From Motiliproteus sp047633175 (GTDB lineage Bacteria > Pseudomonadota > Gammaproteobacteria > Pseudomonadales > Balneatricaceae): a DNA stretch of 64,000 nt. Positions 7,397 to 16,687 of the stretch are shown here, in pieces. Both the position numbers and the translations under genes were made by a program. The notes beneath the pieces were generated by a model that saw only the letters and a program-made list of their open reading frames with translations, searched no databases and was not told the DNA's origin. Location: assembly GCA_047633175.1 (NCBI GenBank), contig JBLIEQ010000006.1, positions 62,001-126,000 on the forward strand, read 5' to 3'. The number at the start of each line of letters is the position of its first letter. The stretch's first letter is position 1.

Positions 7397-8272
7397 TCAG
7401 GGGCCGGTGTGCGGCGCTTTTTTTTCGTTCAGGCGCAGCGAACGCAGGCTTCGCCGGATCGTCTTGAGGTGATCGAACACCCCCGGCCCCAGCTTCATCG
7501 CCAGACCCACGGCCAGCACATCGATAACGACCATCTGCACCACCCGGGACGACATCAGCGCACTGAGATCTTTATCCTCTTCCAGATCTATATGGATAGG
7601 AATACTGGACTCCTCAGACAGGGGCGTATTACTCGGGCAGAGTGCGATCACCTGCGCGCCTTGCGCCATCGCTAACTTCGCCGAATGTAAAAGGTCTTTG
7701 GTGCGCCCGGTCTGGGACACCGCCACGACCACATCGCCGGCGGTAAGCGTGACGGCCGCTATCGACTGCAAGTGCGGATCGGAGTACGCCACGGCATTGA
7801 CGCGCAGCCGATGAAATTTATGCTGGGCATCGGTACAGACGGCCGCCGAAGCACCGAAGCCATAAAATTCGACCCGCTGAGCCCCTGTCAGGGCGTCAAT
7901 CGCCTGCTCAAGCCTCTCGGGATCGAGCCCATCCCGGATATTGATTAGATTACCGATGGTCGAATCGAATATTTTTTTCTTAAGATCCGTGACCGTATCA
8001 TTGGTATCGAGCGCAAACTGCTCAAAACTGGCGCTCGACCCCAGCACCTGCGCCAGCGTCAGCTTAAAGTCCTGGAAACCATCGTAGTTAAGCGCACGAC
8101 AAAATCTAACCACGGTAGGCTGACTCACCCGGGCCTCGGTGGCCAGATCGACAATGCGCATATGGATGACGTCTTTAGGCTGAGCCAGGACGTAATCGGC
8201 GACCTTTTGTTCAGACTTGCGCAATTCGGATCGCGCCGCGGCGATCGTTTTAAGTACGTTGATCGAATTCAA
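7397..8272 (-). CDS. hexR: RpiR-family regulator, HexR type
   Basis: A 291-residue regulator with an N-terminal RpiR helix-turn-helix (residues 1-77, recognition helix in ARVSQPTVVRFCRALNY) and a C-terminal SIS sugar-phosphate domain (residues 115-245, with FYGFGASAAVC and VAVSQTGRTKDLL). HexR represses or activates central carbon genes such as zwf, edd and gap in response to 2-keto-3-deoxy-6-phosphogluconate. The usual zwf-pgl-eda neighbours are not beside it here; upstream lies the hybrid kinase gene, also on the minus strand, and downstream MITE-like element B. The assignment rests on overall RpiR architecture and similarity of the N-terminal segment to HexR; another RpiR regulator is possible. 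Confidence 0.8.
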   Translation of the reverse strand: MNSINVLKTIAAARSELRKSEQKVADYVLAQPKDVIHMRIVDLATEARVSQPTVVRFCRALNYDGFQDFKLTLAQVLGSSASFEQFALDTNDTVTDLKKKIFDSTIGNLINIRDGLDPERLEQAIDALTGAQRVEFYGFGASAAVCTDAQHKFHRLRVNAVAYSDPHLQSIAAVTLTAGDVVVAVSQTGRTKDLLHSAKLAMAQGAQVIALCPSNTPLSEESSIPIHIDLEEDKDLSALMSSRVVQMVVIDVLAVGLAMKLGPGVFDHLKTIRRSLRSLRLNEKKAPHTGP

Positions 8273-8390
8273 ACAGCTATTCCCCTCGAGACGATCGACA
8301 AAGTACCAGAGTCGCTAGACTATCAAAAAAACGCCTGCGGCGGGAAACATAAAAGCAATCTTAACGCATAGCTGACATGTCAAAATAACA

Positions 8391-11138
8391 TTATGATACT
8401 TCATATTGTTTATTTGATTTATCAAAATCGCTTTTCATTGCCCAGAACAGCGGCCAGGCCTCATCCATCCGCTCCTGCTGGACCGCCAGAGCCAGGGCTC
8501 TGACCTCGCTATCCAGCCGGTCGAGGCCGGCCATAGCCGCGAGTCCGGCCAGCTGATGTGCCTGCTCGCGGAGCCCGGACAGATCGGCCTGCAGCAGCGC
8601 CTGCTGCAGGCCGCTGAACTGCTCTTCAAGCGCCCGCTGCAACTCCTGCTCCGGTATCCCAAAGTGCTGCAAACGCAATGTTATATCACTGAGCGGCTGC
8701 TCTTCCTCACGCCTGAGCGCCGCTAAAATCTGTTTTACTAATACCCGCTCATCAACAGGCTTATAGATAATACCCTCCAGCCCGAGGGATTCGCATAACT
8801 GCGCCTCATCGCTAATCACATCTGCGGTATGAATCAGAATCGGCGTCTGTGCCGAGGTCGACGGCAGCTGACGTATCTGCCGACAGGCTTCGGCACCGCC
8901 CATGACCGGCATATGCAGATCGATGATAATCAGATCAACCGTTTTTTGCCCCAGCATGATCAGGGCATCCTGACCATTGGCAGCAACCTCGACCAGGGCG
9001 CCCTGAGCCTGGAGCATCCGTGTCAACAACAACCGATTGAAGCGATTATCTTCGACGACCAGTACCCTCAGATCTTGCAGCGGTAAGTTCGGCAGCAGGG
9101 CCTGAGCGCCCGGCACGCAGGGATCCTCAAGCGCATGAAACAAACGGTAGCGACCCACCGGCAAGCGTAACAGGGTCGCGGGCGCCAACGCATCGACCAG
9201 CAGCGGAGCATCAACCCCCGGGGCATCATCCGGCTGCTCGGTGACTAGGATCAGCTTGCCGGTAAAGCTCTCGCGCACAGCGTTAAGAAGACCGCTCCAC
9301 GACAGTGCTTTGAGCTCCGCCAACGGCAGATGGACGAACACCCGATCATAAGACTGTACTGACGCCAGCAGCTTGGGAACCAGCTGCTCGCGGTCACAGA
9401 GGCTATCCACATAACAGCCCCAGTCAGTGAGCTGCCGCTCGAGCCTGGCCAGGCGATGGGAATCGGGGCAACAGAGCAGGACCTTCAGAGGGGGTAATAA
9501 CCGGGGTGGTGGCGCGATGGCGTTATCCAGACACAGGCTGATACTAAAGCGGCTGCCCTCGCCCACCACACTGGTCAGCACCAGCTCTCCGTGCATCAGT
9601 TCAACCAGTCGTTTGCTGATCACCAGCCCTAAACCACTACCCCCGAAGCGCCGGCTGATCGAGGTATCCGCCTGGGTAAACGGCTGAAACAATGTTGTTA
9701 ATTCAGCCGCAGAGATGCCGATCCCGGTATCTTCAATCTCTATCTGCAACCGGGCCTGCCCCTGGTGTTGCAAACCTTGTTGCAAACCTTGTTGCAAACC
9801 CTGCTGCGGACTGTGCTGCTCGCTAACAAACCGCACCCGCACACTGCCCTGCTCAGTAAATTTAATCGCATTGCTGACCAGGTTACTGATGATCTGAGAA
9901 AACCGGGTCGGATCTCCCATCAACAGCAGCGGCCAGGGTGCGTCACACTGCAGCTCCAGCGCCAGCCCTTTGGATCCGGCAGCGGGCGCCTGCATCTCCA
10001 GCACATCTTCGACACAACGCTCGGGACTGAACGGGATGCTCTCAAGCTTAAGATTATCCGACTGGAATTTGGAAAAACTGAGGATGTCGTCAATCAGACG
10101 CAACAATAACGATGAGGCACCGAGGATGATGCGGCAATACTCACGCTGACTCTCACTCAGCGTACTCTTTTCCAGCAACTGCACAAAGCCGATCACCGAG
10201 CTAATCGGCGTTCTCAGTTCATGGCTCATACGTGCCATAAAATCGTCCTTTGCACGTCCCGCCAATTCGACCTGATCCTTGGATTGCTGCAGTGTCTGGT
10301 GGCTGAGCTCCAACTCAGCCAATGCCGTTTGCAGCTCCTCGGTGGCTCGATCCACATCCCTTTGCTGCAGCTGCTGGTGCTGCTGAACCTGATCAATCAA
10401 TGCCTTAATACCCTGCTGCAAGGCACCGATCTCCTGCTGATGACTCACCGCGATAGCCGGTTGATACGTGCCGGACTGATACCCCGTTAACGAATGGCTG
10501 AGCGCCTGTATAGGCGCACTGATATTGCGACCGATACGCACGGCCAGCAGTGCCGCCAGCAGCAGCCCCAGTGCGGAGATCATCAGACCCCAAAGAATAA
10601 TCTGCCGCTGTTGCTGCAACAGGGTCCTGTCGCTGAGGATCAGCACTACCGCGCCCAGATAACGCGGCGGGGCCAGGCTCTGATCAAAATCGTCGACCCT
10701 CACCGTGTTCATCAATACCGGCCTGACCAGCACCCAACTATGCCCCAGGCCTGCCAGCCTGATCCGCTGCCCGGCCTTCCTAGCCAGCCCCTCGGAAACG
10801 ACCCTGGCGAAATCCAGGGGCCGCTCCTCGTTTTGGTAGAGCAACTCCGATTGCGCATTAATAAACATGATATTGGAGACTTCGGGCCGCTTGATCAGCC
10901 CCCGGGTCAACTGTGCCAACACCTCAACATTCTGGGTCAGCAACCCAAACTCAGCCGCCGCGGAGAGAAACTCCAGCGTGGTTTCAGCCTGATCGTCGAG
11001 CGTGCTTTGGGCATCCTGAATACGCGAGCAGATAAGGTAGCCCGACAGAGTAAATGTGAGCAGCAGCAGCGGCAGCAGGGCCGTCAACATCACCTGCCGG
11101 CCGATACTCAGGCGAGAGATCCTAAGGTGTAAGTTCAT
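8391..11138 (-). CDS. BarA/GacS-like hybrid sensor histidine kinase
   Basis: A 915-residue membrane kinase. Transmembrane helix 1 spans about residues 15-37, a periplasmic sensor about 38-178 and helix 2 about 180-202. HAMP and a Gln-rich coiled coil run from about 203 to 295. HisKA follows with phospho-acceptor H306 (MSHELRTP), then HATPase with N-box NLVSNAIKF and G-boxes DTGIGI and GGSGLGL. A divergent middle domain (550-670) precedes a receiver with D740 (IIIDLHMP) and K793. A C-terminal Hpt-like domain has H861 in AHQLAG. The whole phosphorelay up to a soluble output regulator is therefore in one chain, as in BarA/GacS. Its ATG overlaps the stop of the binding-protein gene by four bases (ATGA), so the two are translationally coupled and the binding protein probably supplies the signal. 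No cognate output regulator is adjacent. Confidence 0.92.
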   Translation of the reverse strand: MNLHLRISRLSIGRQVMLTALLPLLLLTFTLSGYLICSRIQDAQSTLDDQAETTLEFLSAAAEFGLLTQNVEVLAQLTRGLIKRPEVSNIMFINAQSELLYQNEERPLDFARVVSEGLARKAGQRIRLAGLGHSWVLVRPVLMNTVRVDDFDQSLAPPRYLGAVVLILSDRTLLQQQRQIILWGLMISALGLLLAALLAVRIGRNISAPIQALSHSLTGYQSGTYQPAIAVSHQQEIGALQQGIKALIDQVQQHQQLQQRDVDRATEELQTALAELELSHQTLQQSKDQVELAGRAKDDFMARMSHELRTPISSVIGFVQLLEKSTLSESQREYCRIILGASSLLLRLIDDILSFSKFQSDNLKLESIPFSPERCVEDVLEMQAPAAGSKGLALELQCDAPWPLLLMGDPTRFSQIISNLVSNAIKFTEQGSVRVRFVSEQHSPQQGLQQGLQQGLQHQGQARLQIEIEDTGIGISAAELTTLFQPFTQADTSISRRFGGSGLGLVISKRLVELMHGELVLTSVVGEGSRFSISLCLDNAIAPPPRLLPPLKVLLCCPDSHRLARLERQLTDWGCYVDSLCDREQLVPKLLASVQSYDRVFVHLPLAELKALSWSGLLNAVRESFTGKLILVTEQPDDAPGVDAPLLVDALAPATLLRLPVGRYRLFHALEDPCVPGAQALLPNLPLQDLRVLVVEDNRFNRLLLTRMLQAQGALVEVAANGQDALIMLGQKTVDLIIIDLHMPVMGGAEACRQIRQLPSTSAQTPILIHTADVISDEAQLCESLGLEGIIYKPVDERVLVKQILAALRREEEQPLSDITLRLQHFGIPEQELQRALEEQFSGLQQALLQADLSGLREQAHQLAGLAAMAGLDRLDSEVRALALAVQQERMDEAWPLFWAMKSDFDKSNKQYEVS
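9767..9802 (-). repeat. 12-bp tandem repeat inside the kinase gene
   Basis: GTTGCAAACCTT and near-copies occur three times in tandem (9767, 9779, 9791), plus a partial unit. They encode QQGL repeats at residues 445-457, in the ATP-lid region of the HATPase domain. Copy changes would keep the frame. Confidence 0.8.
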
Positions 11139-12088
11139 GGCTGCGGATTCCGGGACATCATGGCGTGGATCTCATCGTCACCCGCCAGCACCAAACCGAT
11201 ACTCTGCGCCGCTTTGGGATTGGTGCGAATTTCAAAAAAGGCGGGGAAGGCCGGTGCCGGCAGCTTGAGGGTCTGCGGCGGCAAACGCCTTAACCAGACC
11301 ACGGTATCCCTAGCAATGGAGGCGGGGGTGCTGAAGACTGCCGCCGTGGCACCCGCATCGACATAGCGACTGGAAAAGCCGATCAACGGAATATTGCGCC
11401 TGTAACTCAGCAGCAGCAGCCATTTGGAGATACTGCGATTAAACTCGGCTTTATCAGGCACCACCAGAATAGCGTCGCTGCTCTCGCTTAGCGGCTCCAG
11501 CAGCTTAATAGGGTTCTCGTTAGCACTGAATCGCGCTAACCGCGGTGTCCAGCCCTGCGCCTGGATGGACGCTGTGATCGAAGGCAACTGCTTATGGCTG
11601 CTGGGGCCGACCACCACCCCCATCTGCTTGATAGAGGGACGGATCAGTCGGGCCAGCTGCAGCTGCCGGGCCACAGGCTGCTCCAGATAGATCGCGCTCA
11701 ACAACCCCTGCTCCAGTCGGGGAAGCAAATGCGGTTGCTGACTCAGGGAGGCGAAGGTCTGGCGCGGAATAAGCACGGTTAAGACCGGCCAGTGCAGCGG
11801 TTGCTGTAACACCTCTAGGGCCGCCTGAGCACCCAGGGTCACGATAAGGTCGGTCTGGACGGCTGTCGGACTATAATGCTCGGCAACCAGGCTCTGCACC
11901 TGCCACTGCGGCAACTGCTCGACCAGGGCCGATGCCAGATCACGGTAGGGCGGACTATCCTGGCTCAGCACCAGCAACACCGATGGCCCTGCCCAGCTGC
12001 TGGCGGGAAGTAACAGCCAGAGCAGCTGCACGACCCTCCACCAGGGACGGCGGACCTCGGGGGAACCTCTTAGGACTAAACAGTCCAT
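11135..12088 (-). CDS. Periplasmic ABC_sub_bind-like protein
   Basis: A 317-residue protein with a signal peptide ending ...LPASSWAG, then a Rossmann-like periplasmic binding fold of the ABC_sub_bind (PF04392-like) type: VLLVLSQDSPPYRDLASALVEQL at the start, DLIVTLGAQAALEVLQ and VLTVLIPRQTF in the first lobe, KQMGVVVGPSSHKQL opening the second lobe, and NIPLIGFSSRYVDAGATAAVFS later. No ABC permease or ATPase gene is nearby. The gene directly downstream overlaps it by four bases and encodes a hybrid kinase, so it probably senses a ligand rather than transports it. Upstream on the same strand are two TonB receptors, 78 bases away. The ligand is unknown. Confidence 0.8.
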   Translation of the reverse strand: MDCLVLRGSPEVRRPWWRVVQLLWLLLPASSWAGPSVLLVLSQDSPPYRDLASALVEQLPQWQVQSLVAEHYSPTAVQTDLIVTLGAQAALEVLQQPLHWPVLTVLIPRQTFASLSQQPHLLPRLEQGLLSAIYLEQPVARQLQLARLIRPSIKQMGVVVGPSSHKQLPSITASIQAQGWTPRLARFSANENPIKLLEPLSESSDAILVVPDKAEFNRSISKWLLLLSYRRNIPLIGFSSRYVDAGATAAVFSTPASIARDTVVWLRRLPPQTLKLPAPAFPAFFEIRTNPKAAQSIGLVLAGDDEIHAMMSRNPQP

Positions 12089-12166
12089 CGCTTTTATGCC
12101 CCTCCCCTATAAAAAAAACCCATAATAACAGACACAGCCACTGCCACTGCCCTATAAAAATAAGGG

Positions 12167-14311
12167 CTAGATAAACGCCAGTGTCAGGCGAATAAAGCCC
12201 CGGGCATCGACGCGGTTGTTATCTTCAAATTCGGTATAGGGGGCGGTGAAACTCTGCAGAATCAGCTCTAGAGATCCCCGGACGCCAGCGCCTTGGAATT
12301 TGTTGGCCAGCCGGCCATCCACTCGATTATAAGGTGTTAACTTCGACCCCTGATACCAGTTGACCGAGCTCTGGCGGTAGAAGGCGACGCTGGCTTCGAA
12401 CCCTCCACCCAGGGCATGGCTGGCCAGCAGACTGACACCGTGGGTCGGCACCCGTTCCGCTAAAGATTCGGGCTCATTTTTAGCGGGCGTCTCATTCTTA
12501 AACTTTCGCCGATCAAACTCCCCCTGAGTATCGGCATAGGCGTAGCCGAGGAAAAACCAGGTATGGGTCCAGGGCTGCAGCTTCCACTGCGCCTCCAGCC
12601 CCTTGGTGCGCCAGGCGGCGTTGTTAACCAGCTGCAGGGCTTTATGGTCGCCATCGGTATCAGGGATCTCGGCGCTAACCCAGTCCGGATGATAGTCAGC
12701 CGCTTCACCATCAGCATCAGTGCCCTCATGATAGGCCCACTGCTCTGCGACCCCCTCGGAGACCCCCTCGACATAGACCTTGAGATCGAAGCTAGAGCGG
12801 ATCGCAGCCACCTCGAACAGATAGCCCAGCTCCAGCGCATCGACGCGCTCGGGCTTGAGCGGCTCAGGGGTATAGGTATCCAAATCGAGCAGCAGGCTAT
12901 TACTGGGCAACACCAGCCCCGCAAAGGTATGCTGTTCCATCAGCGAGGGCATCCGGTAGGCACGGCTGGCGGCAGCCCGGAGCGTGGTCTGCTCGCTGGC
13001 GTGCCAGTTTAAGCCCGCGCGGGGCGAGAGTCGCGACCCGGCATCCTGATTATGCTCCAGCATGGCACCGAGGTTGACGATCCAACGGGGCGCTACCCGC
13101 CAGTCCAGGTTAGCAAACAGTCGCTGGCTATCCGTCGCCTGGGTTCGGGTATCTCCCAGATTGGGGAGACTGCTGACCCGATCCTGGCGCACAGCCGCGC
13201 CTGCCACCAGCCGCAGCGCCGGGTTCCACGCCTGGGTCAGCTGCAGCTCCAGATCGTAGCGCTCGGTAATGCCGCTTTCCGCCCCCTGATCCACCGGCTG
13301 ATCGTCGATACCAAACCCTGCCTTTAGGTCTGAGGGAGAATGACCGGATAGCTCGGACAGCAGAATCAGACTCTGGTTATCGTAGTCCGCATGACTGTGG
13401 TTAACCTGCACCCTGAACTGCTGCTGGGGACTGAGGATCCGCGTCCAGCTCAGGTTCTGATAGCTCAGGGCCTGTTCTCGCCGACTAAAGTCGGCGGGAT
13501 GATTAGCACTACCCACGCCAAGCTGGCCATCGCTTAGCCCCAGCTGAAACTGCAGCGTATCGCTCAGCGTCGGTGTATATAGACCGGAAAAATTCAGCTG
13601 CGACAGCTCCGCACCGTCCTCCATTCGAACCCCTGTGCCGGGATCATCTTTATCGTAGCCGATCCCGCTGCCCTCATTTTTATGGTAGTTGAGTCCCAGG
13701 CGATAATTAACGCTGCCGATCCGGTCGTTATGCCGAAAGGCGTACTCCTGGGTATCCAACGCGCCCAGCGTGGCCCTCAGGCTGCTGCCGGACTGCTTCA
13801 GAGGGCCATAGGTGATGATATTGATCGCGCCCATAAAGGCGTTCGACCCCTGGGTGGCGACGTTAGGCCCCCGCACCACCTCGATATAGCGGATATCGTC
13901 CAGGGTCACCCCCAGCATCGACCAGTCCACCGTCGACAGCGCCGACTGGTACACCGAGCGACCATCGATCGTGACCTCCAGCCGACCCGGGTGCTGCTCA
14001 CCCTGACCATGACTGACCACCCCAAACTTATTGGCATTGACATGGTAGGCCTGAAATCCCGGGACCAGCTTGAACAGATCGGCGATATTAACCGCGCCCG
14101 AGGCGTCGATCATGCGCCGATCGATCAGGGTCACCGACGCGGGCGTATTCCTCAGTTCTTGTGCCAGACCTGTGGCAGAGCTTACTCTGGGTATCTCCCC
14201 GAACAGGTCAGCTTCGGTCATCCGCTCAGAGACGGCGGTCTGGCCGAGCGCGGGCATCAGCAGAGCGCTGTAAAGGAAAATTCCCGTGACGAACGGGCAG
14301 TATCGACCCAC
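12167..14311 (-). CDS. TonB-dependent outer-membrane receptor (paralogue 2)
   Basis: A 714-residue receptor with a GTG start two bases after the stop of its paralogue. The signal peptide ends near ALGQTAVS. The plug domain runs from about residue 45 to 165 (NTPASVTLIDRRMI, VNIADLFKLVPGF, VRGPNVATQGSNAFMGAINIIT) and the 22-strand barrel fills the rest, ending in ARGFIRLTLAFI with the aromatic C terminus recognised by BAM. It shares most residues with the upstream copy; the main differences are in extracellular loops, for example around residues 560-590. No TonB box that I can name is visible (SERMTEADLF is a candidate). The substrate is unknown; neighbours argue for coupling to the periplasmic binding protein and kinase. 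Confidence 0.9.
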   Translation of the reverse strand: MGRYCPFVTGIFLYSALLMPALGQTAVSERMTEADLFGEIPRVSSATGLAQELRNTPASVTLIDRRMIDASGAVNIADLFKLVPGFQAYHVNANKFGVVSHGQGEQHPGRLEVTIDGRSVYQSALSTVDWSMLGVTLDDIRYIEVVRGPNVATQGSNAFMGAINIITYGPLKQSGSSLRATLGALDTQEYAFRHNDRIGSVNYRLGLNYHKNEGSGIGYDKDDPGTGVRMEDGAELSQLNFSGLYTPTLSDTLQFQLGLSDGQLGVGSANHPADFSRREQALSYQNLSWTRILSPQQQFRVQVNHSHADYDNQSLILLSELSGHSPSDLKAGFGIDDQPVDQGAESGITERYDLELQLTQAWNPALRLVAGAAVRQDRVSSLPNLGDTRTQATDSQRLFANLDWRVAPRWIVNLGAMLEHNQDAGSRLSPRAGLNWHASEQTTLRAAASRAYRMPSLMEQHTFAGLVLPSNSLLLDLDTYTPEPLKPERVDALELGYLFEVAAIRSSFDLKVYVEGVSEGVAEQWAYHEGTDADGEAADYHPDWVSAEIPDTDGDHKALQLVNNAAWRTKGLEAQWKLQPWTHTWFFLGYAYADTQGEFDRRKFKNETPAKNEPESLAERVPTHGVSLLASHALGGGFEASVAFYRQSSVNWYQGSKLTPYNRVDGRLANKFQGAGVRGSLELILQSFTAPYTEFEDNNRVDARGFIRLTLAFI

Positions 14312-14313
14312 GG

Positions 14314-16452
14314 CTAGATAAACTCTAGTGTCAGGCGAATAAAGCCCCGGGCATCGACGCTGTTGTTCCTCTCGAATTCGGTATAGGGGGCGGTAAAACT
14401 CTGCAGAATCAGCTCCAGCGCCCCCCGGACGCCAGCGCCTCGAAACTTCTTGGCCAGCCGGCCATCCACTCGATTATAGGGCTTTATGGACGATCCCTGA
14501 TACCAGGTCACCGAGGTCTGGCGGTAGAAAGCGGCACTGGCTTCGAACCCGTCACCAAAGGCATGGCTGGCCAGCAGGCTGACACCCTGGGTCGGGATCC
14601 GTTCTCCCAGATCAACAGGGCCCTCTATAGCTGAGGACGTTTCATTAAACGACCGACGATCATATTCACCCTGAGTATCGGCATAGGCATAACCCAGGAA
14701 AAGCCAGGTATGGGTCCAGGGCTGCAGCTTCCACTGCGCCTCCAGTCCCCTGGTACGCCAGGCGGCGTTATTAACCAGTTGCAGGGCTTTTTGATCGGCG
14801 ACAGGAACTTCCACAATGTCCGCATCCCTCCAGCTATCAGGAACGGGGTTTTTGTCATAGCCAGGCCCATACGCCCACTGCTCGGCAATACCATCGGTCA
14901 CCTTCTCGACATAGACCTTGAGATCGAAGACCGAACTGATCGCGGTCATGTCGAACAGGTAGCCAAGCTCCACCGTATCGACACGTTCGGGCCTCAGGCC
15001 CTGGGGAGTATAGGTTCTGAGATCGATCAGCTGGCCATTACTGGGCAACACCAGCCCCGCAGAGGCGTGCTGTTTCAACAGCGCGGGCATCCGGTATGCA
15101 CGGCTGGCGGCAACCCGGAGCGTGGTCTGCTCGCTGGCGTGCCAGTTCAAGCCGGCGCGAGGCGAGAGTCGCGCCCCGGCATCCTGGTTATGCTCCAGCA
15201 TGGCGCCGAGGTTGGCGACCCAATGAGGTGAGGCCTGCCACTCCAGGTTACCAAACAGCCGCTGACTATCCGTTACCTGAGTGATGCTATCTCCCAGATT
15301 GGGGAGACTGCTGACCCGATCCTGACGCACACCCACGCCTGTCACCAGCCGCAGCGCCGGGCTCCATGTCTGGGTCTGCTGCAGCTCCAGATAGTAGCGT
15401 TCGGTGATACCGGTCTCTGCCCCGATATCAACAACCTGATCATCTATACCCAGACCTGCCTTTAGCTCGAAGGGAGTATAACCGGATAGCTCGGACAGCA
15501 GAATCGGTATCGGGTTGTCGTAGTCGGTGCGACTGTGGTTGGCCTGCACCCTGAACTGCCGCTGCGGACTGAGAATCCGCTCCCAGCTCAGGTTCTGATA
15601 GTTCATGCGCTCTTCCCGCCGACTAAAGTCTTGCGGATGGTTAGTATTACCCACACCAATCTGACCATCGCCCAGACCCAGCTGGAACTGCAGGATATCG
15701 CTGAGTGTCGGCGTATAGAGGCCGAAAAGGCTCAGCTGTGACAGCTCGGCACCATCCTCCATTTGAACCCCTGTGCCGGGATCATCCTCATCAAAGCCGA
15801 TCCCGCTGCCCTCATTCTTATGGTAGCTAAATCCCAGACGATAATTAAAGCTGCCGATCCGGTCGTTATGCCGGAAGGCGTACTCCTGGGTATCCAGCGC
15901 GCCCAGCGTGGCCCTAAGGCTGCTGCCGGACTGCTCCAGAGGCGTATAGGTGATGATGTTGATCGCCCCCATAAAGGCGTTCGACCCCTGGGTGGCGACG
16001 TTAGGCCCCCGCACCACCTCGATAAAGTGGATATCGTCCAGGGTCACCCCCAGCACCGACCAGTCCACCGTCGATAGCGCCGACTGGTACACCGAGCGAC
16101 CATCGATCGTGACCTCCAACCGACCGGGGTGTTTCTCACCCTGACCATGACTGGTCACGCCAAACTTATTGGCATGGACATGGTAGGCCTGAAATCCCGG
16201 GACCAGTTTGAACAGATCGGCGATATTGACCGCGCCCGAGGCGTCGATCATGCGCCGGTCGATCAGGGTCACCGACGCGGGCGTATCCTTCAGCTCTTGT
16301 GCCAGACCTGTGGCGGAGCGGACCTTGGGTATATCCCCGAACAGGTCAGCTTCGGTCATCTGCTCAGAGACGGCGGCCTGACCGAGCGTGGGCATCAGCA
16401 GAGCGAAAGTGAGGGAAATTACAGTGACAGTCGGCAGGCAGGGTTTAAACAC
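14314..16452 (-). CDS. TonB-dependent outer-membrane receptor (paralogue 1)
   Basis: A 712-residue receptor with a GTG start (16452) and a GGAG site about twelve bases upstream. The signal peptide is MFKPCLPTVTVISLTFALLMPTLGQAA. The plug domain keeps the same landmarks as paralogue 2 (NTADL-type IADLFKLVPGF, DGRSVYQSALSTVDW, VVRGPNVATQGSNAFMGAINIIT), and the barrel ends ARGFIRLTLEFI. The two genes are a tandem duplication that keeps near-identical plug and strands but diverges in loops (for example YGPGYDKNPVPDSW here). It is the first gene of the probable four-gene locus. No receptor family with a known ligand is evident from the sequence; siderophore or vitamin receptors are usually less strictly paired with kinases. 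Confidence 0.9.
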   Translation of the reverse strand: MFKPCLPTVTVISLTFALLMPTLGQAAVSEQMTEADLFGDIPKVRSATGLAQELKDTPASVTLIDRRMIDASGAVNIADLFKLVPGFQAYHVHANKFGVTSHGQGEKHPGRLEVTIDGRSVYQSALSTVDWSVLGVTLDDIHFIEVVRGPNVATQGSNAFMGAINIITYTPLEQSGSSLRATLGALDTQEYAFRHNDRIGSFNYRLGFSYHKNEGSGIGFDEDDPGTGVQMEDGAELSQLSLFGLYTPTLSDILQFQLGLGDGQIGVGNTNHPQDFSRREERMNYQNLSWERILSPQRQFRVQANHSRTDYDNPIPILLSELSGYTPFELKAGLGIDDQVVDIGAETGITERYYLELQQTQTWSPALRLVTGVGVRQDRVSSLPNLGDSITQVTDSQRLFGNLEWQASPHWVANLGAMLEHNQDAGARLSPRAGLNWHASEQTTLRVAASRAYRMPALLKQHASAGLVLPSNGQLIDLRTYTPQGLRPERVDTVELGYLFDMTAISSVFDLKVYVEKVTDGIAEQWAYGPGYDKNPVPDSWRDADIVEVPVADQKALQLVNNAAWRTRGLEAQWKLQPWTHTWLFLGYAYADTQGEYDRRSFNETSSAIEGPVDLGERIPTQGVSLLASHAFGDGFEASAAFYRQTSVTWYQGSSIKPYNRVDGRLAKKFRGAGVRGALELILQSFTAPYTEFERNNSVDARGFIRLTLEFI

Positions 16453-16474
16453 AGGTATTGACTACTCCGAAAAC

Positions 16475-16559
16475 GCCCTAAACTAGGGCATTTACTACGA
16501 CGGAAACACCCTGATTTGATTGAGAGCCCTGAAAAACGACCTCATCACGGTGCATGAGG
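16475..16559 (-). promoter_or_regulatory. Palindromes upstream of the TonB locus
   Basis: Two perfect short palindromes lie before the first TonB receptor: GCCCTA-AAC-TAGGGC at 16475-16489 and CCTCAT-N8-ATGAGG at 16540-16559. Either could be an operator. No clear sigma-70 promoter was found. The remaining gap to 16687 shows nothing else I can name. Confidence 0.3.
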
Positions 16560-16687
16560 CCGCAGTAGAGCAAGAAATGATCGTCACTACAAATTTAAGA
16601 TTTATACATTACCGTATGAATATTGAAGATAACGCAACTCCGAGCCATTACCGAGTGCGCCGGTCAAGCCCCTGCTCAACCGCCTCT

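Noticed and set aside
8414..8425. TTGAT-TT-ATCAA resembling an FNR box
   Set aside because: The half-sites are two bases apart instead of four and the site lies inside the 3' end of the kinase coding sequence.
10494..11132. 212-codon ORF opposite the hybrid kinase
   Set aside because: Antisense shadow with Gln-rich content; the kinase on the other strand has full domain support.
16634..16646. TGGCTCGGAGTTGC upstream of the TonB locus as a sigma-54 promoter
   Set aside because: The GG and GC are nine bases apart instead of ten.
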